64,000 bases of DNA from Rugamonas rivuli. GTDB taxonomy: Bacteria > Pseudomonadota > Gammaproteobacteria > Burkholderiales > Burkholderiaceae_D. Below, in pieces: positions 51,098 to 60,039 of the stretch (its first letter is position 1; every line of letters begins with the position of its first letter). Below the pieces are notes generated by a model. The model worked only from the letters and a program-made list of their open reading frames with translations. It was not told where the DNA came from and searched no databases. A program made the translations under genes and the position numbers. The DNA lies in the NCBI RefSeq assembly GCF_009380165.1, contig NZ_WHUF01000013.1, forward strand, positions 1 to 64,000, read 5' to 3'.

Positions 51098-53413
51098 CTA
51101 TGGATTTTTAGCGGCGGCGCAGTATTTGGCCACCATGGCGACCATGTCTTCGAATTCGATGGGCTTGGAAATGAAATCGTCGACGCCGGCGGCGCGGCAT
51201 TCGTCGCGCTCGGCCTCCAGCACATTGGCCGTCAGCGCCAGGATGGGCAGGCTGGCATGGCCCTGGGCGCGCAGCAGGCGGGTGGCCTCGTTGCCGTCCA
51301 TGACGGGCATCTGCATGTCCATCAGCACCGCATCGTAGGGCGGGCTGCCCGCCACCCGGTCCACGCCTTCGCGGCCGTTGCCGGCCACGTCCACCTGGGC
51401 GCCCTCCAGTTCCAGCAGCGCCGATGCGACTTGCTGGTTGAGCGGATTGTCCTCCACCAGCAGCAGCCTCAAGCCCGCCAGCCGCCGCACCGGCGCCACG
51501 GCCTCCGGCGCCGGCGCGGCCGCCGCCAGGGCTGCGGCCGCGCCCTGCCCCGGCACGATCCCGCGCAGCGCCTCGTACAACATGGCCGGCGTCAACGGCT
51601 TCATCAGCACCAGGTCCAGCACCCCGGCCTGCTCCCGCATGCGCTGGTGCAGCGCATGCGAACCCTCGACATTGGCCAGCGCGACGAAGGCCGCCCCCGT
51701 GCGCCCGCGCAGCCGCAGCATCGCATCCCAGTCGTCCACGCCGTCGAGCAGCACCAGATCGTACGCCGCCCCTGGGTGGGCCAGCTGCTGCGCCGCGGCC
51801 GCCGTGTCGGCCGCGCTATCGGCCTGGCCGCCCATGCCCGCTATCATCGCCTGCAGCAGCTGGCTCGATTGCTCGCCTGCGCTGACCAGCAAGATCCGCA
51901 CCGGCAAATCCGCGCGCGCCTGGCCCTGCCCCTGCGCACTGCGGCCGTAGGCGACCGCGAACGAGAACGTGCTGCCGACGCCGGGCGTGCTGTCGACCCG
52001 CAGCTCGCCGCCCATCAGCCGCACCAGCCGCTGGCTGATCGCCAGGCCGAGGCCGGTGCCGCCGAAGCGCCGCGTGGTCGAGCTCTCCGCCTGCGTGAAG
52101 GAATCGAAGATGCTGCTCTGCTGTTCCGGGTCGATGCCGATGCCGGTGTCGCGCACCGAGAAGTGCAGCCGCACCTGGAGCGCGTCGGCATACTGCAGCT
52201 TGACGCCCACCACCACCGAGCCGCGCTCGGTGAACTTGACGGCGTTGCCGGCCAGGTTGACCAGCACCTGGTTGAGCCGCAGCGCGTCGCCCACCACGTC
52301 CGGCGGCAGCGCGGGATCGAGGTCGAACAGCACCTCGACCGGCTTGCCCTGCACGCTGGTGCCGAGTATCAGCGCCAGGTTGCGCAGCATCTGCTCCAGG
52401 TTGAACGGCACCTGCTCCAGCACCAGCTTGCCCGTTTCCACCTTGGAGAAATCCAGGATGTCGTTGAGGATGCCCAGCAGCGAATGGGCCGCCGCATAAG
52501 TCTTGTCGACGTAATCGCGCTGCTGCGCGCTCAGCGCCGTCAGCCGCAGCAGGTGCTGCATGCCGAGGATGCCGTTCATCGGCGTGCGGATCTCGTGGCT
52601 CATGGTGGCCAGGAACTGGCTCTTCACGCGCGTGGCGGTCTCGGCCCGGTTGCGCTCGACCAGCACCGCGTCGCGCTCGCGCGACAGCTCCTCGGTGCGC
52701 TCGCGCACGCGCGCCTCCAGCGTCTCGCGGCCCTGCATGATCACCTGCGACATGTGGTTGAAGGCGCGCGTGGCCTGGGCGATCTCGTCGTCGCCCACCA
52801 CCTCCAGCTGGCCGCCCAGCTGGCCGGCCGCGATCATTTGCGCGCCGTGCGTGAACTGGGCGATCTGGCGTATCAGATAGCGTCCCAGCAGCAGCGAGAA
52901 CAGCGCCACCAGCACCATCTCCAGCGCCGCCAGCGACAGGCTCCAGCGCCGCGCCTCGGCCAGCGTCTGCTCCAGGCTGGCGACATCGAGCCCGATGCGC
53001 ACGCTGCCGTAATTGACGCCGCCCACCGTCACCGGGCTGGCGACGGCGAACATGCCGTCGCTGGCCTCGTCCAGCGTGGCGTGCGGCACGAAGGGGCGGT
53101 CCAGCGCCGCCTGCTGCCCGGCCTCGGCCAGCACGCGCTGCTCGGCGTCGAGCACCTGCGCGTACAAGGTGCCTTCGGTGCCGCTGAGCTGGCGCGCGAA
53201 CGATTGCAAGCTCTCCAGGTCGTGGCCGATGACGGCGTCGCGCGACATGGCGGCGAAGGTCTCGGCCGTCACGCGCGCATGGCGCAGCACCTGCTGTTCG
53301 TTGGACGCGCGCAGGAAATGCAGCACGCTGAACACCAGCACCCCGAGCAGCAGCGCCTCGATCAGCGCGATGCCGAGGATGGTCTTGGCGCGGAAACTCA
53401 ATGCCACACGCAT
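51098..53413 (-). CDS. Hybrid sensor histidine kinase with two receiver domains
   Basis: A 771-residue membrane kinase. Two membrane helices (about 11-31 and 166-186) enclose a periplasmic sensor region; then HAMP, dimerisation domain with phospho-His273 (MSHEIRTPMNG), and an ATPase domain (NLAGNAVKFT, DTGIGI, GTGLGLAIS). The first receiver (about 495-610) is degenerate: its leading acidic pair is replaced (LLVSAGEQS). The second (about 650-765) is intact (LLVEDNP, VLMDMQMPVMDG, SKPIEF). No DNA-binding output partner is next to it. It starts 1 base after a PhnD-like binding-protein gene, so the pair likely forms a binding-protein-dependent sensor. Confidence 0.93.
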   Translation of the reverse strand: MRVALSFRAKTILGIALIEALLLGVLVFSVLHFLRASNEQQVLRHARVTAETFAAMSRDAVIGHDLESLQSFARQLSGTEGTLYAQVLDAEQRVLAEAGQQAALDRPFVPHATLDEASDGMFAVASPVTVGGVNYGSVRIGLDVASLEQTLAEARRWSLSLAALEMVLVALFSLLLGRYLIRQIAQFTHGAQMIAAGQLGGQLEVVGDDEIAQATRAFNHMSQVIMQGRETLEARVRERTEELSRERDAVLVERNRAETATRVKSQFLATMSHEIRTPMNGILGMQHLLRLTALSAQQRDYVDKTYAAAHSLLGILNDILDFSKVETGKLVLEQVPFNLEQMLRNLALILGTSVQGKPVEVLFDLDPALPPDVVGDALRLNQVLVNLAGNAVKFTERGSVVVGVKLQYADALQVRLHFSVRDTGIGIDPEQQSSIFDSFTQAESSTTRRFGGTGLGLAISQRLVRLMGGELRVDSTPGVGSTFSFAVAYGRSAQGQGQARADLPVRILLVSAGEQSSQLLQAMIAGMGGQADSAADTAAAAQQLAHPGAAYDLVLLDGVDDWDAMLRLRGRTGAAFVALANVEGSHALHQRMREQAGVLDLVLMKPLTPAMLYEALRGIVPGQGAAAALAAAAPAPEAVAPVRRLAGLRLLLVEDNPLNQQVASALLELEGAQVDVAGNGREGVDRVAGSPPYDAVLMDMQMPVMDGNEATRLLRAQGHASLPILALTANVLEAERDECRAAGVDDFISKPIEFEDMVAMVAKYCAAAKNP

Positions 53414-53414
53414 G

Positions 53415-54257
53415 CTATTCCTGTATCCGGGCGTCCGCCGGCGAAATGCCCAGGCGGCGCACATCGTCCCAATCCTGGTCCTGCGCCGGCTCGAAGCCGT
53501 CGAAGCCGATCTCGGCGAGCAGCTTGAGCTGCGCCGGTTCCAGGCTGATCTGCATCATCGCCGCCAGCACGCGGCTGCGCACGGCCGGGTCCAGCTGCGG
53601 CCGGGTGGCGATGGCGTGCGAGGTGTAGGGCTGGCTGGTCCACACCACGCGCAGTTCGCGCGAGATGTCGGGGTCGAGCAAGTCCAGCGTGCGCGGCACG
53701 CCGCCGCCGGCCGGATACAGGCCTTTGACCACGCCGCGATACACCGAATTGTGCGACTTGACGAAGGCCGCCTTGAACGGCAGGTGCTGGCGCCGCATCT
53801 CGGCCTGCACCAGCAGCGTCGCGCCGAACGCGGCCGGCGTCGGGAAGGCCAGCGTGGCGCCGGCCAGGTCTTTCATCTCGCGCACCGGACTATCCTTGCG
53901 CACCACCACCACGCCCCGGATGCGTTCGCCCTTGGCGCGCGCCAGCGCGCGGTAGCCGGGCTTGGCGTGGTAGACCACGAAATGGTAGGGATTCATGTAG
54001 GCGAAATCGTATTCGCCGGCCGCCAGCCGGCGCTCGAAGGTGGGCACGTCGGGCGCCGTCGCAAAGCTGAGCTTGATGCCGGATTTGTCGGACAAGGCCG
54101 CCAGCACCGGGCTCCAGTTGGCCGCCAGCTGCGACGCCGATTCCTGCGGCACCACGCCGAAGGTATAGCTGGTCTGCTGCGCGCAGGCCGCCCCGGCCGA
54201 AGCCAGCAGTAGCAGCGGCAGCACGGCGGCGTACAGGCGGCGTAATGGATGAGCCAT
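53415..54257 (-). CDS. PhnD-like periplasmic binding protein (phosphate/phosphonate type)
   Basis: A 280-residue protein. Signal peptide with cleavage near CAQ (residue 27), then the PhnD/type 2 periplasmic binding fold: TYFGVVPQESASQL-like start (YTFGVVPQESASQLAANW), AAGEYDFAYMNPYHFVVY and LAGATLAFPTPAAFGATL. There are no ABC permease or ATPase genes nearby. The gene is followed after 1 base by a hybrid kinase, so a sensory rather than transport role is likely (inference). Ligand unknown. Confidence 0.9.
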   Translation of the reverse strand: MAHPLRRLYAAVLPLLLLASAGAACAQQTSYTFGVVPQESASQLAANWSPVLAALSDKSGIKLSFATAPDVPTFERRLAAGEYDFAYMNPYHFVVYHAKPGYRALARAKGERIRGVVVVRKDSPVREMKDLAGATLAFPTPAAFGATLLVQAEMRRQHLPFKAAFVKSHNSVYRGVVKGLYPAGGGVPRTLDLLDPDISRELRVVWTSQPYTSHAIATRPQLDPAVRSRVLAAMMQISLEPAQLKLLAEIGFDGFEPAQDQDWDDVRRLGISPADARIQE

Positions 54258-54328
54258 GAGTCACCTTGGTTCGCGAGAAGACAGGAGCTTCGATCATAGC
54301 ATAACGCCAACTGTTCAAACGGCATTTG

Positions 54329-54357
54329 TTGCCACAAGGTAAATCTTGATGTATATT
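54329..54357 (+). promoter_or_regulatory. Promoter of the chemoreceptor gene
   Basis: TTGCCA (54329-54334), 17-base spacer, TATATT (54352-54357). The transcript would have a leader of about 125 bases before the MCP start. The region 54258-54488 holds no gene. Confidence 0.6.
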
Positions 54358-54488
54358 AACGAAAATTGAAATATTGCATGATGGGCCGCCCAATCCCCGC
54401 GTCCACCATCTCCCTCCAGGCCGAATCCCGCCTGCGCGTCCTTGCACCCTGCGGCGGCACGCGCTTCCATCTTGAGCAACGACAAAAC

Positions 54489-56114
54489 ATGAACATGCGA
54501 AAAAATATCAAAGTAAGCACCCGGCTGGCCATCGGCTTTGGCGCCATCCTGCTGATGCTGGTCATCGGCAGCGTGAACAGCCTGATCAGCCTTGGCCAGC
54601 TCAACGCCGGCACCGATGTCATCGTCACCGAGAACTACACCAAGGTCCAGCAGGCCCAGGCCATCATGAACCACAGTAACAAGATCGCCCGCTCGCTGCG
54701 CAACGCGCTGCTGATCCGCGACGAAGCCAAGTCCGCCAAGGAAATGGCGGTGGTCCTCGAAAAACGCAAGGAAGTCGAAGCCGCCATGCTCAAGCTGGAC
54801 GGCATGGTCAAGTCGGAAGCCGGCCGCGCGCTGTACACGCGCATGAAGGAGACGCGCACGCCCTACGAGGCGGCGGTGGACGAGGTGATGCGCAAGCGCA
54901 GCGCCGGCGACATCGAAGGCGCCGTCGACTACATGCTGGGCACCACGCGCGACCTGCAACTGGCCTATATGAACAGCGTCGACGCGCTGGTGGCGCACCA
55001 GAGCGAGGCCATGGAAAAAGGCCGGCTGAAAGCGGATGCCACCTACGTCCAGTCGCGCAACACCGCCATCGTGCTGGGCCTGCTATCGCTGGCCATCGGC
55101 GTGGCGGCGGCGGCGCTGATCTCGCGCCAGCTGCTGCGCCAGCTGGGCGGCGAGCCGGACTACGTGGCCGGCATCGCCGGCCAGATCGCCGCCGGCGACC
55201 TGGCGGTGGACATAGCCGTGCGCGAGGGAGATAAGCGCAGCCTGCTGTTCGGCATCCAGACCATGCGCGACAGCCTGGCCGAGATCGTCGGCCAGGTGCG
55301 TACAGGCGCCGATTCCATCGTCACGGCCGCCACCGAAATCGCGGCCGGCAACCAGGACCTGTCCTCGCGCACCGAGCAGCAGGCCGGCTCGCTGGAAGAG
55401 ACCGCGTCGTCGATGGAAGAACTGACCGCCACCGTCAAGCAAAACACCGACAGCGCGCGCCAGGCCAACACGCTGGCCGCCAACGCCTCGCAAATCGCGG
55501 TCGAAGGCGGCGTGGTGGTGGCCAAGGTGGTGCACACCATGGGCGAGATCAACGACTCGGCGCGCAAGATCGTCGACATCATTTCGGTCATCGACGGCAT
55601 CGCCTTCCAGACCAACATCCTGGCCTTGAACGCGGCGGTGGAAGCGGCGCGCGCCGGCGAGCAGGGACGCGGCTTCGCCGTGGTCGCCACCGAGGTGCGC
55701 ACGCTGGCGCAACGCTCGGCGGCGGCGGCCAAGGAAATCAAGACGCTGATCGACGATTCGGTGAGCAAGGTCGCCGCCGGCACCGAGCTGGTCGGCGAAG
55801 CCGGCGCGACGATGGAAGACATCGTCTCCGCCGTCAAATCGGTGACGGAGATCATGGGCGAGATCAGCATCGCCAGCCACGAGCAGGAAGCCGGCATCGA
55901 GCAGATCAACCAGGCCATCGCCGAGATGGACACGGTGACGCAGCAGAACGCCGCGCTGGTCGAACAGGCAGCGGCGGCGGCCGAAGCGCAGCAGGACCAG
56001 GCGCATCAGCTGGTGCAGCTGGTGGGCGTATTCAAACTGGCGAGCGGACGCCGCGCCGCGCCGGTCGGCAGCCTGCTCAAGCGACAGCGGCCGAAGCTGG
56101 CATTAGCCGCTTAG
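54489..56114 (+). CDS. Methyl-accepting chemotaxis protein
   Basis: A 541-residue chemoreceptor. First membrane helix about 12-33, periplasmic four-helix-bundle ligand domain (about 34-188), second helix (about 190-210), HAMP (LLRQLGGEPDYVAGIAGQIAAGDLAV), and the cytoplasmic signalling domain with hairpin tip (IVDIISVIDGIAFQTNILALNAAVEAARAGEQGRGFAVVA). It ends in a long Ala-rich tail without the CheR-tethering NWETF pentapeptide. No chemotaxis kinase genes are nearby. ATG at 54489 gives the typical MRKNIKVSTRLAIGF start. Confidence 0.94.
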   Translation: MNMRKNIKVSTRLAIGFGAILLMLVIGSVNSLISLGQLNAGTDVIVTENYTKVQQAQAIMNHSNKIARSLRNALLIRDEAKSAKEMAVVLEKRKEVEAAMLKLDGMVKSEAGRALYTRMKETRTPYEAAVDEVMRKRSAGDIEGAVDYMLGTTRDLQLAYMNSVDALVAHQSEAMEKGRLKADATYVQSRNTAIVLGLLSLAIGVAAAALISRQLLRQLGGEPDYVAGIAGQIAAGDLAVDIAVREGDKRSLLFGIQTMRDSLAEIVGQVRTGADSIVTAATEIAAGNQDLSSRTEQQAGSLEETASSMEELTATVKQNTDSARQANTLAANASQIAVEGGVVVAKVVHTMGEINDSARKIVDIISVIDGIAFQTNILALNAAVEAARAGEQGRGFAVVATEVRTLAQRSAAAAKEIKTLIDDSVSKVAAGTELVGEAGATMEDIVSAVKSVTEIMGEISIASHEQEAGIEQINQAIAEMDTVTQQNAALVEQAAAAAEAQQDQAHQLVQLVGVFKLASGRRAAPVGSLLKRQRPKLALAA

Positions 56115-56137
56115 CAAAACCGCGCTACAATTTATCG

Positions 56138-56692
56138 ATGAGCCAACTACTTATCGAACAGCTGGAGCCTGCGGGCTTCAGCGATTTTCTCCTCTACCTC
56201 AACGATCACCTGTCCGACAACGGCCAGGGCGACAACGTGTATTTCCAGGCGCAACCGCGCGCCGACTCGCGCTACCCCGCCGACAAGGCCGACGCTTTCC
56301 GCACCGGCCTGCAAACGCCGCTGGACACGCCAGGCTGGCGGCGCCTCTGGCTGGCGCGCGCCGCCGACGGCCGCATCGCCGGCCACATCGACCTGCGCGC
56401 GCATCCCGAACGCTACGCCGCGCACCGCTGCCTGCTGGGCATAGGCGTGGACCGCGGCTTCCGTCAGCAGGGACTGGGCAGCCGCCTGATCGACCACGCC
56501 GCGCAATGGGCGCGCGCATCGGCGCAACTCGCATGGATAGACCTGCAAGTGCTGTCCGTGAACACGCCCGCAATCCGCCTCTACCAAAGCAAAGGCTTCG
56601 TTCAAACCGGCGAAATCCCCGACCTGTTCCGCATCGACGGCCACAGCTTCGCCTACACGGGCATGAGCAAACGCCTTGACACACAGACATGA
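56138..56692 (+). CDS. GNAT family N-acetyltransferase
   Basis: A 184-residue acetyltransferase. The acetyl-CoA loop is visible as LLGIGVDRGFRQQGLGSRLIDHA (R-x-x-G-x-G pattern) followed by IRLYQSKGFVQTGEI. Substrate unknown. It lies 23 bases downstream of the MCP. The Fur box of the next gene overlaps its stop codon. Confidence 0.88.
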   Translation: MSQLLIEQLEPAGFSDFLLYLNDHLSDNGQGDNVYFQAQPRADSRYPADKADAFRTGLQTPLDTPGWRRLWLARAADGRIAGHIDLRAHPERYAAHRCLLGIGVDRGFRQQGLGSRLIDHAAQWARASAQLAWIDLQVLSVNTPAIRLYQSKGFVQTGEIPDLFRIDGHSFAYTGMSKRLDTQT

Positions 56693-56709
56693 GAATGATT
56701 ATCATTCGC
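56691..56709. promoter_or_regulatory. Fur box upstream of the siderophore receptor
   Basis: GAGAATGATTATCATTCGC matches the 19-base Fur consensus at 15 positions and keeps the AATGAT/ATCATT core dyad. It lies 60 bases before the receptor start and overlaps the last bases of the GNAT stop codon. Iron-bound Fur would repress the receptor. Confidence 0.9.
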
Positions 56710-56768
56710 ATATTTAACTGAGAAGCCCGCCGCCGCCAGCCCCACTCTCGTCTTTTTACGGGATACGG

Positions 56769-58958
56769 ATGGACAAGCACAAGTTGGAACGGTGGGCGGT
56801 ATTGATGGGGTTGGCCGCGCCCCTGGCGGCGCAGGCGCAGGTGGCGACGGAGCTGGCCACGGCGGTCCTGCCGCAGATTGAAATCCGCGGCCAGGGCCTG
56901 GGCAGCACCACCGAGGGCACCGGCTCCTACACCACCGGCAAGGCCAGGACCGCCCTGCCCCTGAACATGGCGCTGCGCGACACGCCGCAATCGATCTCGG
57001 TCGTCACCCAGCAGCGCATCGAAGACCAGAACCTCGTCACCGTCACCGACGTCGTCAACAACGTCACCGGCGTCTCCGTCAACCAATACGAAACCAACCG
57101 CGCCGGCTTCACCGCGCGCGGCTTCGACATCGACAACCTGCAGATCGACGGCGTGCCGACCACCTGGGACCAGCCGTGGAGCTCGGGCGAAGTGCTGGGC
57201 AGCCTGGCCACCTACGACCGCGTCGAGGTGGTGCGCGGCGCCACCGGCCTGATGACCGGCGCCGGCAACCCGTCCGCCGCCATCAACCTGGTGCGCAAGC
57301 GCGCCAGCAGCAAGGAACTGACCGGCTCGGCCGAAGTGGGCGTCGGCAGCTGGAGCGAACGCCGCGCCATGGCCGACGTTTCCACGCCGCTGAACCAGGC
57401 CGGCAGCGTGCGCGCGCGCGTGGTCGGCGAATACCAGGCCGGCGACAACTGGGCCAGGCTGATGTCCAAGAAAAGCCATACGCTGTATGGCACGGTTGAG
57501 GCGGACCTGGGCGCGAAGACGCTGCTGTCGGCCGGCTACAGCCGCCAGAAGAACGATCCCAAGGGACCGATGTGGGGCGGCCTGCCCTACTGGTACACCG
57601 ACGGCAGCAAGACCAACTGGGATGTCTCGAAAACCTCGGCCGCGAGCTGGACCCGCTGGGGCTCGGAGTACGACAATTTCTTCGCCAACCTCGATCATGA
57701 ATTCGACAACGGCTGGAAGCTGCGCGCCACCTACAGCCACGGCGACCGCAAGGCCGATTCCGCGCTGCTGTATTTGTCCGGCATCCCCGACCGCATCACC
57801 GGCCTCGGCATGGGTGCGTTTGCCGGCGCCTACCACACGCACACCAAGCAGGACGACTTCGGCCTGCACGCCAACGGCCCGTTCACGCTGGGCGGCCGCA
57901 AGCATGAGGCGGCGTTCGGCTACATCCATTCGAAACAGCAATTCAACACCGACAGCTACGACGCCGATTTCGGCCCCGGCGGCACACCGGCCGTGGGCAA
58001 CTTCAACACCTGGGACGGCAGTTATCCGGAGCCGAAATGGAGCGCCGCCCAGTTCTACGAAAGCAGCGTCACCAGGCAGCAAGCCTTGTACGGCGTGGCG
58101 CGCTTCTCGCTGGCCGATCCGCTCAAGCTGATCGTCGGCGCCCGCCTGACCAACTACGACAAGACCGGCTACGGCCGCTACACTCCCGCCTACGAGCTCA
58201 AGCACGATCGCGAAGTCACGCCATATGCCGGCCTGGTCTACGACATCGGCGACAACTACTCGGCCTACGCCAGCTACACCAGCATTTTCCAGCCGCAGAA
58301 CCTGAAGGACTACGGCGGCAAGATGCTGGACCCGGTCGAGGGCAAGAGCGCCGAGGCCGGCGTCAAGGGCGAGTTCTTCGACGGCCGCCTGAACGCCTCG
58401 CTGGCGGTGTTCCAGATCAGGCAGAACAAGCTGGGCCAGGAAGGCGGCATGGTCGACCGCGACAGCGACGGGCCGCTGGCGCCGGAAGCCTGGTACCGCG
58501 CGAGCACCGGCGCCACCAGCCGCGGCATCGAGTTCGACCTGGCCGGCCAGCTGGCCAAGGGTTGGAACGCCAACATCGGCTACACCCGCTTCCATGCCGA
58601 AGACGCGGCCGGTGTCGACGTCAACAGCGTCTATCCGCGCCAGCTGCTGCGCCTGTTCACCACCTGGCAGTTGCCGGGCGACTGGAAGGCGCTGACCGTC
58701 GGCGGCGGCGTCAACTGGGAAGGCCGCAGCTACACGGCCGATCCCAAGGCGCCGGCCAACACCAATGGCCGCATCGAACAGCCGTCCTACAGCCTGGTCA
58801 ACCTGATGGCGCGCTACGACATCGACAAGCAATGGTCGGCGCAGTTCAACCTCAACAACGCGTTCGACAAGCGCCACTTCGGCATGTTCGCCGCCTACGG
58901 CGCCATCACCTACGCCGCACCGCGCAGCGCGGCGCTGTCGCTGAAGTACCGCTTCTAG
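56769..58958 (+). CDS. TonB-dependent ferric-siderophore receptor
   Basis: A 729-residue outer-membrane receptor of the FpvA/FhuE/FoxA type. Signal peptide to about residue 23; plug domain (about 62-175) with LRDTPQSISVVTQQRIEDQNLVTVTDVV and RVEVVRGATGLMTGAGNPSAAINLVRKR. The barrel ends with AAPRSAALSLKYRF, with C-terminal Phe. The short mature N-terminus (before IEIRGQG) lacks a secretin/TonB signalling domain, so it does not signal to a sigma factor. Its own Fur box is just upstream. Ligand unknown. Confidence 0.95.
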   Translation: MDKHKLERWAVLMGLAAPLAAQAQVATELATAVLPQIEIRGQGLGSTTEGTGSYTTGKARTALPLNMALRDTPQSISVVTQQRIEDQNLVTVTDVVNNVTGVSVNQYETNRAGFTARGFDIDNLQIDGVPTTWDQPWSSGEVLGSLATYDRVEVVRGATGLMTGAGNPSAAINLVRKRASSKELTGSAEVGVGSWSERRAMADVSTPLNQAGSVRARVVGEYQAGDNWARLMSKKSHTLYGTVEADLGAKTLLSAGYSRQKNDPKGPMWGGLPYWYTDGSKTNWDVSKTSAASWTRWGSEYDNFFANLDHEFDNGWKLRATYSHGDRKADSALLYLSGIPDRITGLGMGAFAGAYHTHTKQDDFGLHANGPFTLGGRKHEAAFGYIHSKQQFNTDSYDADFGPGGTPAVGNFNTWDGSYPEPKWSAAQFYESSVTRQQALYGVARFSLADPLKLIVGARLTNYDKTGYGRYTPAYELKHDREVTPYAGLVYDIGDNYSAYASYTSIFQPQNLKDYGGKMLDPVEGKSAEAGVKGEFFDGRLNASLAVFQIRQNKLGQEGGMVDRDSDGPLAPEAWYRASTGATSRGIEFDLAGQLAKGWNANIGYTRFHAEDAAGVDVNSVYPRQLLRLFTTWQLPGDWKALTVGGGVNWEGRSYTADPKAPANTNGRIEQPSYSLVNLMARYDIDKQWSAQFNLNNAFDKRHFGMFAAYGAITYAAPRSAALSLKYRF

Positions 58959-59178
58959 GCAGACGGGCAAGCCGCCATCCAGGCGTCGACAGGAATTCAT
59001 GCAATGTATGGATTCCCGCCTGCCCTTGAGAGTATGTGTATGGGGTCCCCCATCCCGCCCCTTGTGGAAAAAGCTCGATTTTCACCCCTGCTTTCTCCTA
59101 TTTTTCCATCGATTGAACTATCTCCGCGACTACCGGTCTAACTTGGGGAAAGCAGAAGAAAATAGGGGAGAAAATCGG

Positions 59179-59805
59179 ATGAATACCACAATGACCGTAC
59201 AGCTGCCTACCGACACCCTGCTCAAGCTGATCGAAAAGCTGCGCCGCCGTGGCGGCTCGCAAGATATTTCGGAAGCAATGACCAAGGCCATCGAATGCTG
59301 GCTGGAGGCCCCGGCCAGATGTGCCCCCGGCGCAGACCCCGAGGGCCTGCATGGCTACCAATGGAAAACACTGTTCCTGCCCGAAGGCACGATCTTGAAA
59401 TCGTGGAGCTACGGCGAAAACAACTACGCACGCGTTGAAGGCGACAAGATCATCCACAACGGCCATGCCGTCTCGCCGAACCAATTTGCGCAATCGTTCG
59501 CACGCTCGACGCGCAATGCCTGGCAGGATTTATTCATCCGCCGCCCGGGCGACAAGAACTTCAAAATAGCATGCCGACTGCGGGACGAACTGGCCGCGGC
59601 AGCCAAAGCGGCAGCGCCGGCGCTTGCGGCCAGGCCAGCCACTGAAGCGATGCCCATCCCTGCCGCCGCATCAACGGCAACCTTGCCAGCTCCACCGCCC
59701 TCGCCGCCCACCGCTGCGCTACCGCGCAACACCGACCCCGCGCCCGGTTGGGATCTACCGGAGCGCAGAAAATTCCGCTACCGACTGGAAGACGTCGCCT
59801 ACTAG
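59179..59805 (+). CDS. Hypothetical protein, possible RHH plus RAMA-like domain
   Basis: A 208-residue cytoplasmic protein. An N-terminal ribbon-helix-helix-like start (MTVQLPTDTLLKLIEKL...SEAMTKAIECWL) is followed by a compact domain (about 56-130: WKTLFLPEGTILKSWSYGENNYARVEGDKIIHNGHAVSPNQFAQSFARSTRNAWQDLFIR). The latter is reminiscent of RAMA domains (short beta sheet, SPxxFA helix, NAWxxLF ending), by eye only. An Ala/Pro-rich linker and a basic end (ERRKFRYRLEDV) finish it. AGGGGAG precedes the ATG. The 220 bases before it contain no gene. Confidence 0.7.
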   Translation: MNTTMTVQLPTDTLLKLIEKLRRRGGSQDISEAMTKAIECWLEAPARCAPGADPEGLHGYQWKTLFLPEGTILKSWSYGENNYARVEGDKIIHNGHAVSPNQFAQSFARSTRNAWQDLFIRRPGDKNFKIACRLRDELAAAAKAAAPALAARPATEAMPIPAAASTATLPAPPPSPPTAALPRNTDPAPGWDLPERRKFRYRLEDVAY

Positions 59806-60039
59806 TTCGGCAATAGCTTCGGCCGCGGCTGTACGACGACACTCTTCAGGCACGGGCAATGTGCCTGGCCGGGGTGTCCGTTTCCGGACGGTGTTGAACG
59901 GAGACGGGCAGGCGCGCGCCACCGGCCCCACCGGCGGCCGCGCGCCAGAGCCTTGATTTGACTGGCTTTGCCTCCCGCCACGGCATGTGGCACGGCAATT
60001 GCAATGGAGAGCACAACTTCAGCTTTCTATTGCATCTCC

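Noticed and set aside
56199..59000. 933-codon minus-strand frame opposite the siderophore receptor and GNAT gene
   Set aside because: Shadow of two well-supported plus-strand genes; no start context or domain.
58959..59178. Possible inverted repeat (CTCCTATTTT near 59093 and AAAATAGGGGAG near 59159)
   Set aside because: Arms match only over about 8-10 bases at 60 bases distance and part of it serves as the ribosome-binding region; too weak to call a repeat or terminator.
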